From contig CP051246.1 of NCBI GenBank assembly GCA_017795085.1, positions 2,358,514 to 2,422,513 on the forward strand: 64,000 nt of DNA. The letters are read 5' to 3'. Shown one piece after another: positions 1-9,263 of this stretch. Under the pieces are notes generated by a model. It worked only from the letters and a program-made list of their open reading frames with translations. It searched no databases and was not told the origin of the DNA. Every line of letters begins with the position of its first letter. The stretch's first letter is position 1. The stretch is from Salegentibacter sp. (GTDB taxonomy: Bacteria; Bacteroidota; Bacteroidia; Flavobacteriales; Flavobacteriaceae). Both the position numbers and the translations under genes were made by a program.

Positions 1-1095
1 AGGACGACTTTCATCAGAATAGCGATAAGGATCTTCAAACAAACCTAATTTATGCTTTGCCTCCAGCACCCTGCGGGTAGCGGTGGTAATTTGTTCTTCG
101 GTTAGTGTGCCATCTTCAACTGATTCTTTTAGGGTAGTTAGGAAACCTTCCCCAACCATATCCATATCCAGCCCTGCTTTTAAGGCCAGAGCCGAAACCG
201 CTTTTAAATCACCCATTCCGTGAGCAATCATTTCATTAACCGAAGTATAATCGGAAGTCACAAAGCCATCAAAACCCCATTCTTCACGCAGTAAATCGGT
301 TAAAAGCCATTTATTTCCTGTGGCAGGAACTCCAAAAACATCATTAAAAGAAGTCATTACACTTCCTACTCCCGCATCTACCGCGGCTTTATACGGCGGA
401 AGGTATTCATTATACATACGAATTTTACTCATATCTACCGAGTTATAATCCCGGCCGGCTTCTGAAGCCCCATAAAGCGCCATATGTTTTACGGTGGCCA
501 TCATCGTATGTTCTGCACTCATATCGTCCTGCTGATAACCCTTTACCATAGCTTCAGCTATTTTTGAACCTAAAAAAGCATCTTCCCCGGCTCCTTCTGC
601 AATACGCCCCCAACGCGGGTCACGAGCAATATCAACCATTGGCGAAAAATTCCAGTTAATTCCATCGGCGGTGGCTTCTTTTGCCGCCACCTGTGCGGTT
701 TGTTCAATTAAATCTAAATCCCAACTGGAAGATAAACCTAACGGAATAGGAAAAGTGGTTTTATAGCCGTGAATCACATCGGAACCGATAATAAGCGGAA
801 TCCCCAGTCGACTTTCTTTAACTGCTAAATCCTGGGCCTGACGGATTTTATCGGGTCCTGATGCACCAAAAAGTCCGCCTACATTTCCTTCTTTAATTTT
901 TGCTTCAACATCTTCGCTAACCACCGCACCGGTAGCCACTCCACCACCTGGCGTTATAAGATTGAGCTGGCCTATTTTTTCTTCTAAAGTCATTTTCTCC
1001 AGGAGATCTTCAACCTCTTGAATTCTATCCTGTGCATGCAGAGACGAAAGTCCCATCAAAAGCAGTATAATGACAGAGACATTAATTCTTTTCAT
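1..1095 (-). CDS. GH3 beta-glucosidase (BglX-like), N-terminal part, truncated by window edge
   Basis: The frame is open from a start at 1095 to base 1, giving 365 residues without a stop, about half of a usual GH3 enzyme of 750 residues. Residues 1-20 form a signal peptide ending in LHAQ, so the enzyme is exported. Typical GH3 motifs follow: TLEEKIGQL near the mature N terminus, DPRWGR, VKHMALYGA (substrate-binding Lys-His) and GFDGFVTSDY, whose Asp is the expected nucleophile. The C-terminal sandwich and fibronectin-like domains must lie outside the window. It is the most distal visible gene of the polysaccharide locus. Bacteroidota GH3 enzymes beside GH144 genes can cleave sophoro-oligosaccharides; that specificity is inferred from context only. 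Confidence 0.93.
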   Translation of the reverse strand, partial: MKRINVSVIILLLMGLSSLHAQDRIQEVEDLLEKMTLEEKIGQLNLITPGGGVATGAVVSEDVEAKIKEGNVGGLFGASGPDKIRQAQDLAVKESRLGIPLIIGSDVIHGYKTTFPIPLGLSSSWDLDLIEQTAQVAAKEATADGINWNFSPMVDIARDPRWGRIAEGAGEDAFLGSKIAEAMVKGYQQDDMSAEHTMMATVKHMALYGASEAGRDYNSVDMSKIRMYNEYLPPYKAAVDAGVGSVMTSFNDVFGVPATGNKWLLTDLLREEWGFDGFVTSDYTSVNEMIAHGMGDLKAVSALALKAGLDMDMVGEGFLTTLKESVEDGTLTEEQITTATRRVLEAKHKLGLFEDPYRYSDESRP

Positions 1096-1125
1096 AGTAG
1101 TCATATTTTTAAAATTGATATTTTT

Positions 1126-2940
1126 TTATTCCACTTCCTGAACCTCAGTTTTTTCTGAAATTCCATTTTCATTAAAGGCTTCAATACTGAAGTAATACTT
1201 TGTATCACGATCCAGATTTCGCATAAAATGTTTATTTTTATCATAAATTAACCAGGAATGGTATAATTTATCTGGCGCTATTCCCCAACGGATGTTATAC
1301 CCCTGGGCTCCTTTCACCGGATTCCACTTAAAAAAAGCATCTCGTCGGTCTTCCTGTCGGGAAACTTCAAAGCCTTTAACCTTTGCTGGCTTTTTACCTA
1401 AACCTTGACCAAAAACCCTTATTTCAGATAAAGCCAGATTATTCCCGGGAACCTCGATATTATTATAGCGTACGTATTTTGCCTGTACCGGTTGATTAAG
1501 GGTGATATAAGTATTTGGCGCATCTTCAAAACTTTTGCTTCTGTCTACCACCGTTTTCCAGTTTTTACCATCTTCGGAAAGTTCAAGGGTAAATCGGTGT
1601 CGAAGGCCTTCAGTGCGGGTGTAAATACCTGATTCTTCATCGTGGAAATTCAATTGAAAAGCATAGATATTTCCAGGGGAAAGCATTTCAATTTCAACCC
1701 ATTGTTTATCATCATTAGCTTCAACAACCCAAAAAGATTTAGGACTTTCATCGGTTAAGAGTTTAGAAATAATTTCACCTTCATTGTCTTTTTCCAGGGG
1801 CATTTCGGTGATATCAAAATCTCCATCGGTAGCTGTACTTTTTCTCACCTGCATTTGCGAAGAGGAAACCGTGGTTTTTCCTTTATAGGAAAGCAACATC
1901 CAGCCATTATGCTGTCCTGCTTTTGTAGGATGATCTGGCCCAAATAACGGATAGTCTCCATAGCTTGTAATAGTGTACATTAAACCTTCATCATCAAAAT
2001 AGGTAGGAAACATAGAAAGCCTGCGTTCCCAATGGGAGTTGGAAGCCAAAGCCATCGTGGCAAAATGCCAGTATTGCCCGTTCGTTTGTTTCATAGTAAT
2101 CCCATGGCCTGCCCCATTTGCGAAACCGCCAGGTTTAAAACTCATGGGGTTATTTTTCATGTATTTAAATGGACCAAGTGGGCTTTCACCAACATAGGCG
2201 GCATCTGCATACACATTAAATTGTGTGCCGGGAGCCGCATACTGCAAATAATATTTGCCATCGTGTTTAGTCATGGAAGCTCCTTCCATATATCCCTCCT
2301 TTAAAGTTGGATGGTAATTATTTTCGCCAAAGCGTTCCCAACCATGTTCTTCTTCAACAAGATTGATAAGTTCTTTTTCAACTCCCGTTTCCAGAAAACG
2401 ATCATCTTTGTCCAACATCTTCACCTTAAGCGGATGCACATTTGATGAACCCCAATACAGATAGGTTTTCCCATCATCATCAATAAATAATTCCGAATCC
2501 TGAATATTGTTAGAAATTGAAGCGGTGGGGGTCCATTCTCCGCTCTTCGGGTCATCGGTGTAAAGAATACTCCCGTAACCCGCGGGATCGCCTGCAAAAT
2601 AGACCAGGGAATCATTATAATTGAAAGCCGTTGGGGCATTAGAACCCTCAAAAAACCATTGTTTTGGCTTAATGAATTCCCAATCGATTAGATCGGTAGA
2701 ATGCCAATAACCAAAAGAACGAGTTACAAACAAGTAATATTCGCCCTGAAATTCAATCACCGCAGGATCGGCCCCGGAACGATAAGAAATATTTCGACTG
2801 GAATTATAAACCATATAGGTATAGTCAATATCCAAAGGATTGATATAGGTTTCCGAGACTATTTCATCCATTTCCTGGGCATAAACAAAGACTCCTAATA
2901 ATAAAGCTGTTGTGGTAAGTATTTTTTTAAACCTTTTCAT
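1126..2940 (-). CDS. GH43-like glycosidase with F5/8 type C (CBM32-like) and FN3 domains
   Basis: 604 residues with signal peptide (cleavage after VYAQ near residue 22). The five-bladed propeller part runs from about 50 to 370 and shows a GH43-type triad: Asp in GADPAV (base), Asp in QDSELFIDDDGK (pKa modulator) and Glu in MEGAS (acid). Residues about 375-515 resemble a discoidin/F5-8 type C carbohydrate-binding module (FWVVEAND, KYVRYNN, LSEIRVFG), and 520-604 a fibronectin III domain. It lies 30 nt upstream of the GH3 gene and 10 nt downstream of the esterase-like gene. Substrate is unknown; arabinan/xylan-type linkages are usual for GH43, and exo-galactosidase activity is also known. Confidence 0.85.
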   Translation of the reverse strand: MKRFKKILTTTALLLGVFVYAQEMDEIVSETYINPLDIDYTYMVYNSSRNISYRSGADPAVIEFQGEYYLFVTRSFGYWHSTDLIDWEFIKPKQWFFEGSNAPTAFNYNDSLVYFAGDPAGYGSILYTDDPKSGEWTPTASISNNIQDSELFIDDDGKTYLYWGSSNVHPLKVKMLDKDDRFLETGVEKELINLVEEEHGWERFGENNYHPTLKEGYMEGASMTKHDGKYYLQYAAPGTQFNVYADAAYVGESPLGPFKYMKNNPMSFKPGGFANGAGHGITMKQTNGQYWHFATMALASNSHWERRLSMFPTYFDDEGLMYTITSYGDYPLFGPDHPTKAGQHNGWMLLSYKGKTTVSSSQMQVRKSTATDGDFDITEMPLEKDNEGEIISKLLTDESPKSFWVVEANDDKQWVEIEMLSPGNIYAFQLNFHDEESGIYTRTEGLRHRFTLELSEDGKNWKTVVDRSKSFEDAPNTYITLNQPVQAKYVRYNNIEVPGNNLALSEIRVFGQGLGKKPAKVKGFEVSRQEDRRDAFFKWNPVKGAQGYNIRWGIAPDKLYHSWLIYDKNKHFMRNLDRDTKYYFSIEAFNENGISEKTEVQEVE

Positions 2941-2950
2941 TTATTTCCTT

Positions 2951-3748
2951 TTATTTAGCTCGTGTATGTGAAAACAACCAGGATAATAAATAAGGCTCAG
3001 CAAAAGCTGAATCCCAGCTGTTATGGTTGTCTTCCGGGTATAAAGAAAGCTTTGCATTCCCGCCGTAGTGGTTAATTTCACGCGCCATTATTTTTGAATA
3101 TTTCGGAAGAACCACATCATCCTTTTCCCCGTGAAAAACCCATATATTAAAACCTTTTGGATATTCTTTTACAATTTCAGGGTCGGCACCACCACAAATG
3201 GCAAAAGCAGCAGCAAACATTTCGGGTTTGCGGTATAGCATTTCGAAAGTTCCCATCCCGCCCATGGAAAGTCCGCCAATGTAAACTTTGTCTTCATTCA
3301 CAAAACTTTCGGCTGTGATTTTATCCATAAACTGCATTACCAAATTCAATGAGATAGTTGGAGCATCTGTATTTTTAAAATCAAATTCAAACGGACTGGC
3401 TTCCCGGTCTACCTCAACTTTTGCCCAATAATCTTCTTTAGGGGCTTGTGGAAAAATCACAATAGCCGGAAATTTCTCCTGATTTTTTAAAAATAATCCG
3501 CTTCCGTGGGTAAGTTGAGCTTTATTATCATTTCCACGTTCACCGGCACCGTGCAGGAACAGGACAACAGGATATTCTTTTTCTTCTGAAAAGTCTTTTG
3601 GAAATAAAATGCGGTAATTTAAAGTATCAGAATTTTTTATAAAATGTTCCTTTTTAAAGGCTTCTTTTTCTTGTGCATATACTGAAAAAGGTACAATAAG
3701 CTGGATAACCAGAAATACCCCTAAAACGTATAAAAATCTCTTTTTCAT
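2951..3748 (-). CDS. Secreted alpha/beta hydrolase, PHB depolymerase/CE1-like esterase
   Basis: 265 residues with a signal peptide ending VYAQ. Alpha/beta-hydrolase features: oxyanion region VVLFLHGAGERG, nucleophile elbow GGLSMGGMG (Ser), Asp in VFHGEKDD and His in DNHNSWD. The layout matches the predicted-peptidase/carbohydrate esterase group common in Bacteroidota polysaccharide loci. It probably removes ester decorations so that neighbouring glycosidases can act; the exact ester is not predictable. It lies between the GH43-like and metallophosphoesterase genes on the same strand. A palindromic repeat (3766-3798) separates it from the upstream gene. Confidence 0.82.
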   Translation of the reverse strand: MKKRFLYVLGVFLVIQLIVPFSVYAQEKEAFKKEHFIKNSDTLNYRILFPKDFSEEKEYPVVLFLHGAGERGNDNKAQLTHGSGLFLKNQEKFPAIVIFPQAPKEDYWAKVEVDREASPFEFDFKNTDAPTISLNLVMQFMDKITAESFVNEDKVYIGGLSMGGMGTFEMLYRKPEMFAAAFAICGGADPEIVKEYPKGFNIWVFHGEKDDVVLPKYSKIMAREINHYGGNAKLSLYPEDNHNSWDSAFAEPYLLSWLFSHTRAK

Positions 3749-3765
3749 TTTTATTTTTTTTATAC

Positions 3766-3798
3766 AAACCTCACAGGTTTTGAAAACCTATGAGATTT
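3766..3798. repeat. Palindromic intergenic repeat, family A, copy 1
   Basis: AAACCTCACAGGTTTT followed by an inverted arm AAAACCTATGAGATTT forms a near-perfect hairpin between the metallophosphoesterase and esterase genes. Almost the same palindrome recurs at 28236-28268, and a divergent one at 39691-39721, always between genes. Confidence 0.75.
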
Positions 3799-3804
3799 AA
3801 TCTA

Positions 3805-4803
3805 TTATTTTAATTCAATATTTTCAAAAGTGAAATTATGCTCAGGCTCATTCTCAAATTCGTTAAGCCAGGGAGAATAGGTTTTTACTTCAATTTTTTT
3901 ATTTTCAGGATCTACTTTTATAATTCGTAAAAAACCATTTCCGCCGTTTTCCGAACCTTTCACGCCTTTTTGATAATTTGCCAACATCTGGTAAACCTTA
4001 TTCCCATTTTCACCTTCGCTTATCAAAGTTCCAACGCCTGATTTAAGGATATGGCCTGAAAAAACCATTGAAATATTATCGTATTTTTTGATTAGTTTTT
4101 CCCAAACCTGTCCGCCATTATTTGGAGCTTCTTCGCCGGTATCTTCACCAATACCATAGCCTTCGGGCAGCCACCAGTCTTCGCCATCGTGAAGAGTGTT
4201 ATCTTCAAAAACGTGAGCGTGAGTGACTACAATAAAATTATGTCCGGGATATTTTTCGATCATTTCATCGGCCCAGGATATGGTTTTATTTCGGGGACCA
4301 AACTCCAGAGACAATATCATCCATTTTTGATCTCCTATCTTGAATTCACTTAGCAAATTGTCCACTTTCCCTTCTGGGAAAGAAGCTATGAGACTAGAAA
4401 AATTCTTTACTGAAAAGTAGGCATTAGCTAAAGACGTATTCCTGGTATCAGCAAATTTCCCGCTGGCACTTCCCATATCATGATTCCCCAAAGCAAAGGA
4501 ATAAGGCACTTTCTCCTGGATTATATTGAAACCCTTTTTAGCAATATCCCATTCTCTTCCATTATTATTCTGAGTAATATCGCCAACGTGAACCGCAAAA
4601 GAAAACCTGTCTTTATTATTTGCCAACCATTGCATTTGGTGTAGATAAATTTCAGGATATTCTTCAATATAAGTTTGGGTATCGGGCAGCACTACGAACT
4701 CAAAAGATTCTTCCTGTGCCGATACAAATCCCGAAAGCATAAGTACGAAAAGCAAAAAAGTAAAACTCCAATCTTTATTAAAATATATTGAACAAGCTTT
4801 CAT
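3805..4803 (-). CDS. Secreted calcineurin-like metallophosphoesterase
   Basis: 332 residues, signal peptide to about residue 29 (FVSAQ). Metal-binding motifs of the calcineurin superfamily are present in order: LPDTQTY, HVGDITQNN, LGNHDMG, VVTHAHVFED and FSGHIL, giving the Asp/His/Asn set for two divalent metals. It is cotranscribed in orientation with the carbohydrate genes, suggesting a role in removing a phosphate or another ester from the imported glycan; that is inference. Similar secreted phosphoesterases are recurrent passengers in flavobacterial polysaccharide loci. The 141 nt upstream of its start contain no other feature I can support. Confidence 0.82.
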   Translation of the reverse strand: MKACSIYFNKDWSFTFLLFVLMLSGFVSAQEESFEFVVLPDTQTYIEEYPEIYLHQMQWLANNKDRFSFAVHVGDITQNNNGREWDIAKKGFNIIQEKVPYSFALGNHDMGSASGKFADTRNTSLANAYFSVKNFSSLIASFPEGKVDNLLSEFKIGDQKWMILSLEFGPRNKTISWADEMIEKYPGHNFIVVTHAHVFEDNTLHDGEDWWLPEGYGIGEDTGEEAPNNGGQVWEKLIKKYDNISMVFSGHILKSGVGTLISEGENGNKVYQMLANYQKGVKGSENGGNGFLRIIKVDPENKKIEVKTYSPWLNEFENEPEHNFTFENIELK

Positions 4804-4944
4804 CTGTTTAAATTTTCATAATCAACTAAAATATAAGTAATTACAAAATCTATAAACAACTGTAACCACTTCGTTTTCGTATAAACTTATTTTTATCATA
4901 TCGGTAGGGTATGCTTAAAAAAGTTTATGCTCATTTCATATAAA

Positions 4945-6321
4945 TTATTTAGAAATTTTAAATCCTAAATTTTTCAATCCATTTTGAACCTCTGGCGCGC
5001 CCATAAATAAATCCCAGATTAATCCTGAACGGTAATTTTCTATCATCACCACTTGTGGTCCCTGATCTATTGCTAAATATTTTGGTGCTGCCCAATCTTC
5101 ACCTTCTAAACTAAAAGCATCGTAAAAACCGGCAGGTCCCCAAAGCAATTCGTTTTGATCTTCAAAGAAATATCGCATGGCATTCAGGGAAAGTTCAGGA
5201 GTATAAGGAATGGAACTAATCGCTGCGGTTGGAGAAACCACGCCATGATCTGAATCTGGGGAATGCGCGGTGTAACCAATTCCATCGTCCTCGTTTCTTG
5301 TATAACTTGCGGTTAAGCCCCAGGAATTCTTATTGTAAGTTTCAGAATTATTCGGGTTTTCCTGAGTATATTCGTAATTGATTTTGGTGTGATTTACATT
5401 CAAATCCCAATAGTTGGCATATTTGTCTTCAAGTCCCTTCGGATTCAATCCTAAATATGAATAATGTGCCCAAAAAAGCGGTCCTGCCTTATTTCCCCGG
5501 GTGTTATGCTTTAAAATTAACGGCATTCCGTAAGCTTCTTTATCGCTTACAATAGCTCCACCACGAGCCCAACCTTTGTGGTAAGCATCGGCTTCAATAG
5601 CGTGATCTGGGGAAGATGCAGCCATTACGTAAGTAATCAAACATTCGTTATAACCTTCTATCATAAAGTCCATTTCCCACTGATAATCTGGCGACCAGTG
5701 CCAATAAAGTCCATCTTTATCGTTGGTGTACCATTCCCATTCTATGCCTTTCCAAAGCTCGTCGTATTTTGCTGCGACGGCTTTTTCTTCATCGTTTCCG
5801 TTTTTTAAATATTCACGAACTACGATAAAGCCCTGGGCCAGGAATGAGGTTTCCACAAGGTCGCCCCCATTATCTTTATCGCTAAAAGCCTGCACATCAC
5901 CTGTTTCACCATTTAGCCAATGCGGCCATACCCCGTGAAATCTAGGAGCATTATCAAGGAAATCTGCTATTATATCTAATCGGGCAACTGCTGAATCACG
6001 CTCAATAAATTCACGTTCCATTCCTGAAACTATTGCCATAAGTCCAAACCCGGAACCACCGGTGGTAACAACGTGTTTATCGTTTTTGGGATACTCCCCA
6101 TCGGGATGATAACGTTCTCTGGCCATTCCGGAATTTGGTTCAGCATAATCCCAGAAATATTTCAAGGTTTGTTTCTGAACGGTGTCTAATAAGGCTTCTT
6201 CTGAAAGTTCTGAAGTTTCAGGTTTTTCTATATCCTGCTCTTTTTTATTTGATTCATCTTTACAGCTAATAAGAACTAAACTGATAAAGAGAAAGCTTAA
6301 AATAGATTTATAATAAGTCAT
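4945..6321 (-). CDS. Glucoamylase-domain lipoprotein (PF10091, GH144-type), copy 1
   Basis: 458 residues. The lipobox LVLISC predicts a lipid anchor. The mature protein is one PF10091 domain of (alpha/alpha)6-barrel type, with conserved blocks KYFWDYAEPNSGMARER, TTGGSGFGLMAI, FSDKDNGGDLVETSFL and AIDQGPQVVMIENYRSGLIWDLFM. Characterised relatives in family GH144 are endo-beta-1,2-glucanases. It lies 25 nt from a paralogue with the same architecture. Both have the GGDLVETxFL and AIDQGP blocks expected at the active site, so both look active. The assignment of beta-1,2-glucan as substrate is inference from family knowledge; other PF10091 proteins are uncharacterised. Confidence 0.88.
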   Translation of the reverse strand: MTYYKSILSFLFISLVLISCKDESNKKEQDIEKPETSELSEEALLDTVQKQTLKYFWDYAEPNSGMARERYHPDGEYPKNDKHVVTTGGSGFGLMAIVSGMEREFIERDSAVARLDIIADFLDNAPRFHGVWPHWLNGETGDVQAFSDKDNGGDLVETSFLAQGFIVVREYLKNGNDEEKAVAAKYDELWKGIEWEWYTNDKDGLYWHWSPDYQWEMDFMIEGYNECLITYVMAASSPDHAIEADAYHKGWARGGAIVSDKEAYGMPLILKHNTRGNKAGPLFWAHYSYLGLNPKGLEDKYANYWDLNVNHTKINYEYTQENPNNSETYNKNSWGLTASYTRNEDDGIGYTAHSPDSDHGVVSPTAAISSIPYTPELSLNAMRYFFEDQNELLWGPAGFYDAFSLEGEDWAAPKYLAIDQGPQVVMIENYRSGLIWDLFMGAPEVQNGLKNLGFKISK

Positions 6322-6346
6322 TTTGTTTGATTTTTAATTTTCGGAA

Positions 6347-7717
6347 TTAATAATTAAACCCCAGTTTATCTAAACCGGCTTGGACTTCTTCGTCCTGCAT
6401 AAAAAGCCCCCATAGTAAACCCGTTCTGTAATTTTCTATCATGGCTACAATTGGCCCCTGATCTATGGCCAGATAACCATCAGCAAACCAACCTACTTCT
6501 TCAGAAAAAGCATCGTAAAATCCGTATTCACCCCAAAGATCATCACCTAATTCCCCATAGAAATAGCGTAAGGCATCCATAGATTCTTCGGGTGTATATG
6601 GGAAAGAAGATAGGGCTGCGGTTGGTGCTATTATGCCCTTATCGGTTGTAGGGCTGTGGGCAGAATATCCATCGTAACCGGTACTTGCAGTTAAACCCCA
6701 AGAATTTTCACTATAACCTTCGTAATTGTTTGGATTGCTGACCACATATTCATAATTAATAAGGCTGTGAGAAGTATTTTGTTGCCAATAATTTGCATAT
6801 TGATCGCTTAAATTTCTAGGATCTAAACCTATAAAAGAATAGTGTGCAAAAAATAAAGGCCCGCCAAGTTCTGGGCCTAAGGGCAACTGATTTCCATAAT
6901 AACTTCTTCCGGTTTTTATATTTCCATTAGAAGCCCAACCCTGATGATACACTTCAGCATCAATAGAATGAGTTGGAGAAGCAGCAGCCAAAATATACAC
7001 GATAAGCGACTCGTTCCAGCCCTGGATTTTTAATTTTTTTTGAAAATTATAATTTGGAGACCAATGCCAGTAAAGTACATTTTCATCTTGTGTGTACCAA
7101 TCCCATTCTACAGCCTTCCAAATTTGAGTAATTCGATCTCTTATATCAGTTTCAACCTCATTCTCTTCGGAAAAATAGCTGCGGTTAATTAGCAAGCCCT
7201 GGATTAAAAAAGCAGTTTCAACTAAATCGCCACCATCATCATTTTCAGAAAAAGGACGAGTTTGGGCAGTATCATCACGATACCAGTGCGAAAAAACCCC
7301 GTGATAAGTAGGTACTTCTTCTAAGAAATCAAGGATTTTATCCAGACGTTGCATTGCGTCTTCCCGGCTAATCCACCCGCGTTCTACAGCGGTAGGAAAA
7401 GAAGCCAGGCCAAAACCAGATCCTCCTGTAGTCACAATATTAAGCCCTTCACCGCCATAAGCATCTTCCTGGGAGCGTTCGCGGGCAAGGCCTGAATTAG
7501 GTGCTGCAAAATCCCAGAAATAATTAAAGGTTTGTTGCTGAACTTTGTTTAGGAGTTCTTTATCGCTTAGTTCAGGTTCAGATTCGGGATTTTCTTCTTC
7601 CTCTTCTTCGGGTATTCCTTCAGTAGTATCATCCGTGAAATCTTCATCAGATTCATCAGTACTACACCCGATAAAAAAAAATAAAAATGCGAATATGTAA
7701 AATGGCTTGTATATCAA
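6347..7717 (-). CDS. Glucoamylase-domain lipoprotein (PF10091, GH144-type), copy 2
   Basis: 456 residues with lipobox FFFIGC, then an acidic low-complexity linker (residues about 24-52, Glu/Asp/Thr rich) of the kind often seen in surface-exposed Bacteroidota lipoproteins. The catalytic domain repeats the blocks of its neighbour: YFWDFAAPNSGLARER, TTGGSGFGLASF, FSENDDGGDLVETAFL, AIDQGPIVAMIENYRTGLLWGLFM. The acidic tether suggests it may work at the cell surface while the other copy works in the periplasm; this split is inference. It is the first enzyme gene downstream of susD, separated by a strong hairpin. Confidence 0.88.
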   Translation of the reverse strand: MIYKPFYIFAFLFFFIGCSTDESDEDFTDDTTEGIPEEEEEENPESEPELSDKELLNKVQQQTFNYFWDFAAPNSGLARERSQEDAYGGEGLNIVTTGGSGFGLASFPTAVERGWISREDAMQRLDKILDFLEEVPTYHGVFSHWYRDDTAQTRPFSENDDGGDLVETAFLIQGLLINRSYFSEENEVETDIRDRITQIWKAVEWDWYTQDENVLYWHWSPNYNFQKKLKIQGWNESLIVYILAAASPTHSIDAEVYHQGWASNGNIKTGRSYYGNQLPLGPELGGPLFFAHYSFIGLDPRNLSDQYANYWQQNTSHSLINYEYVVSNPNNYEGYSENSWGLTASTGYDGYSAHSPTTDKGIIAPTAALSSFPYTPEESMDALRYFYGELGDDLWGEYGFYDAFSEEVGWFADGYLAIDQGPIVAMIENYRTGLLWGLFMQDEEVQAGLDKLGFNY

Positions 7718-7736
7718 AAGATATGGTATTTAAATA

Positions 7737-7770
7737 AGTTCCGCGAATCTTTAATAAGGTTCGCGGAACT
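7737..7770 (-). promoter_or_regulatory. Stem-loop between susD and the first enzyme gene
   Basis: Perfect 11-bp inverted repeat AGTTCCGCGAA / TTCGCGGAACT with a 12-nt loop, just downstream of the susD stop. There is no proper U-tract, so mRNA 3'-end stabilisation or partial attenuation of the downstream enzyme genes fits better than full termination. Confidence 0.65.
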
Positions 7771-7788
7771 ACAATTTTAAAATTTTAA

Positions 7789-9246
7789 TTACCAACCGGG
7801 ATTTTGTTCCATATCCGGAGTTTGGATAAGTTGATTATTTGGAATGGGAAATAACCAATGACGCTCCTGGAATTCCTTCCCATCTTCAGCCATTGCTTCG
7901 GGAGCCTGACCGGTACGAGTTAAATCAAACCAACGGTCGTGCTCAAAGGCCAACTCTAGCCGTCTTTCATTCCATATCGCTTCAATAAGCTCTTGCTGTC
8001 CTAAACCGTCTACGGGATCAAGATCTACACGTTCTCTTATAACATTTAAGGCTTCCATTGCAGTTTCTGTATCTCCGGTTTGAGCGGCCGCTTCAGCTTT
8101 TATAAGGTAAATTTCACCGAGTCTTAATGCCCGGATATTTTTATCACCATCGGCATCACCAAGATTTGAACTAGAATATGCTTTCTCATTATATCTTGGG
8201 TTAGCAGCTGAATTACTAATCTCCATACCATCCCAAAGGGTTTCACCTCTAAAAATTATAGTGGCATCTCTACGAATCACATCACCTTCGGCATCAAATG
8301 CCTCAACAAGATTTTCAGAAGGTACATTAAAGCCCCAACCATTTATGGTCCCATCACTACGAGGTGCCTGGGTTTGGGAATACTGCGCCACTCCATGAGC
8401 AATAGGTTCTCCTCGTCCCTGAATTTCAAAAATAGATTCTGAACCATTTTCAGAATATTCTCTCCAAATATCTTCATAATTTTCTTCAAGTTCATATTCT
8501 CCTGAATTAATCACAGCATTGGCATGTTGTAATGCATCAGACCATTCTTCCTGGTAAAGATGAACTTTTGATAGCAAGGCTTGTGCAGCTCCACTTGTGG
8601 CTCTACCTAAATCATCTGCGGCATAGGCGCTTTTAACTGGAAGAACATCCACGGCATCCCTTAGATCCTGCTCGATATATTCGTAAACCTCCTCTTGAGT
8701 ATTTCTATTAGCAAGATTTACCTCAGGATCAACAACCGGTTCTCCGTCAACGAATTCAACTTGGCCCTGAATAGTTACATCACCAAAAGCCCTTACCAAG
8801 AAAAAATAAGTATAGGCTCGTAAAAATTTAGCTTCGGCGATCAATCGCTCGCTATTCTCTCCACCTTCTTCTTCGGCAAAAGCAATGGCATAATTGGCAC
8901 GTCCAATGGTTTTATACCAATGTTCCCAAGTTTCATTAACAGAAGTAGCTGAACTGGTAAACGTTAGTGCATCTAATACATCCTTATCACCTCCTGTATC
9001 GGTAGTAGAACTCCCTTTATCTGCATTATCTGAGATGATTTCAGTAACCCCTAAATAGGCAAAAGCATATACATAATCCGTGAACATCCCATATACTCCA
9101 GTTACAAAATCTTCAGGAGTAAAGTTTTCATCCCTGTCTTCTTCAGCTATATTTTCTCGGGGATCTACTTCGAGAAAATCCTCACTACATCCTAAAATAG
9201 CTAAGGATGAAAGCACTATTAAACTATATCTATATATATTTTTCAT
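7789..9246 (-). CDS. SusD/RagB-family surface glycan-binding lipoprotein
   Basis: 485 residues. Lipobox LAILGC followed by SEDFLEVDP, the standard SusD N terminus. TPR-like helices (EAKFLRAYTYFFLVRAFGD, RATSGAAQALLSKVHLYQEEW) and a C-terminal block (IWNERRLELAFEHDRWFDLTRTG...HWLFPIPNNQLIQTP...NPGW) are those of the RagB/SusD family. It forms the lid of the SusC pore and binds oligosaccharide at the outer membrane. It follows susC by 17 nt and is surely cotranscribed with it. Confidence 0.96.
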   Translation of the reverse strand: MKNIYRYSLIVLSSLAILGCSEDFLEVDPRENIAEEDRDENFTPEDFVTGVYGMFTDYVYAFAYLGVTEIISDNADKGSSTTDTGGDKDVLDALTFTSSATSVNETWEHWYKTIGRANYAIAFAEEEGGENSERLIAEAKFLRAYTYFFLVRAFGDVTIQGQVEFVDGEPVVDPEVNLANRNTQEEVYEYIEQDLRDAVDVLPVKSAYAADDLGRATSGAAQALLSKVHLYQEEWSDALQHANAVINSGEYELEENYEDIWREYSENGSESIFEIQGRGEPIAHGVAQYSQTQAPRSDGTINGWGFNVPSENLVEAFDAEGDVIRRDATIIFRGETLWDGMEISNSAANPRYNEKAYSSSNLGDADGDKNIRALRLGEIYLIKAEAAAQTGDTETAMEALNVIRERVDLDPVDGLGQQELIEAIWNERRLELAFEHDRWFDLTRTGQAPEAMAEDGKEFQERHWLFPIPNNQLIQTPDMEQNPGW

Positions 9247-9263
9247 AAAATTATTTTTTTGAA

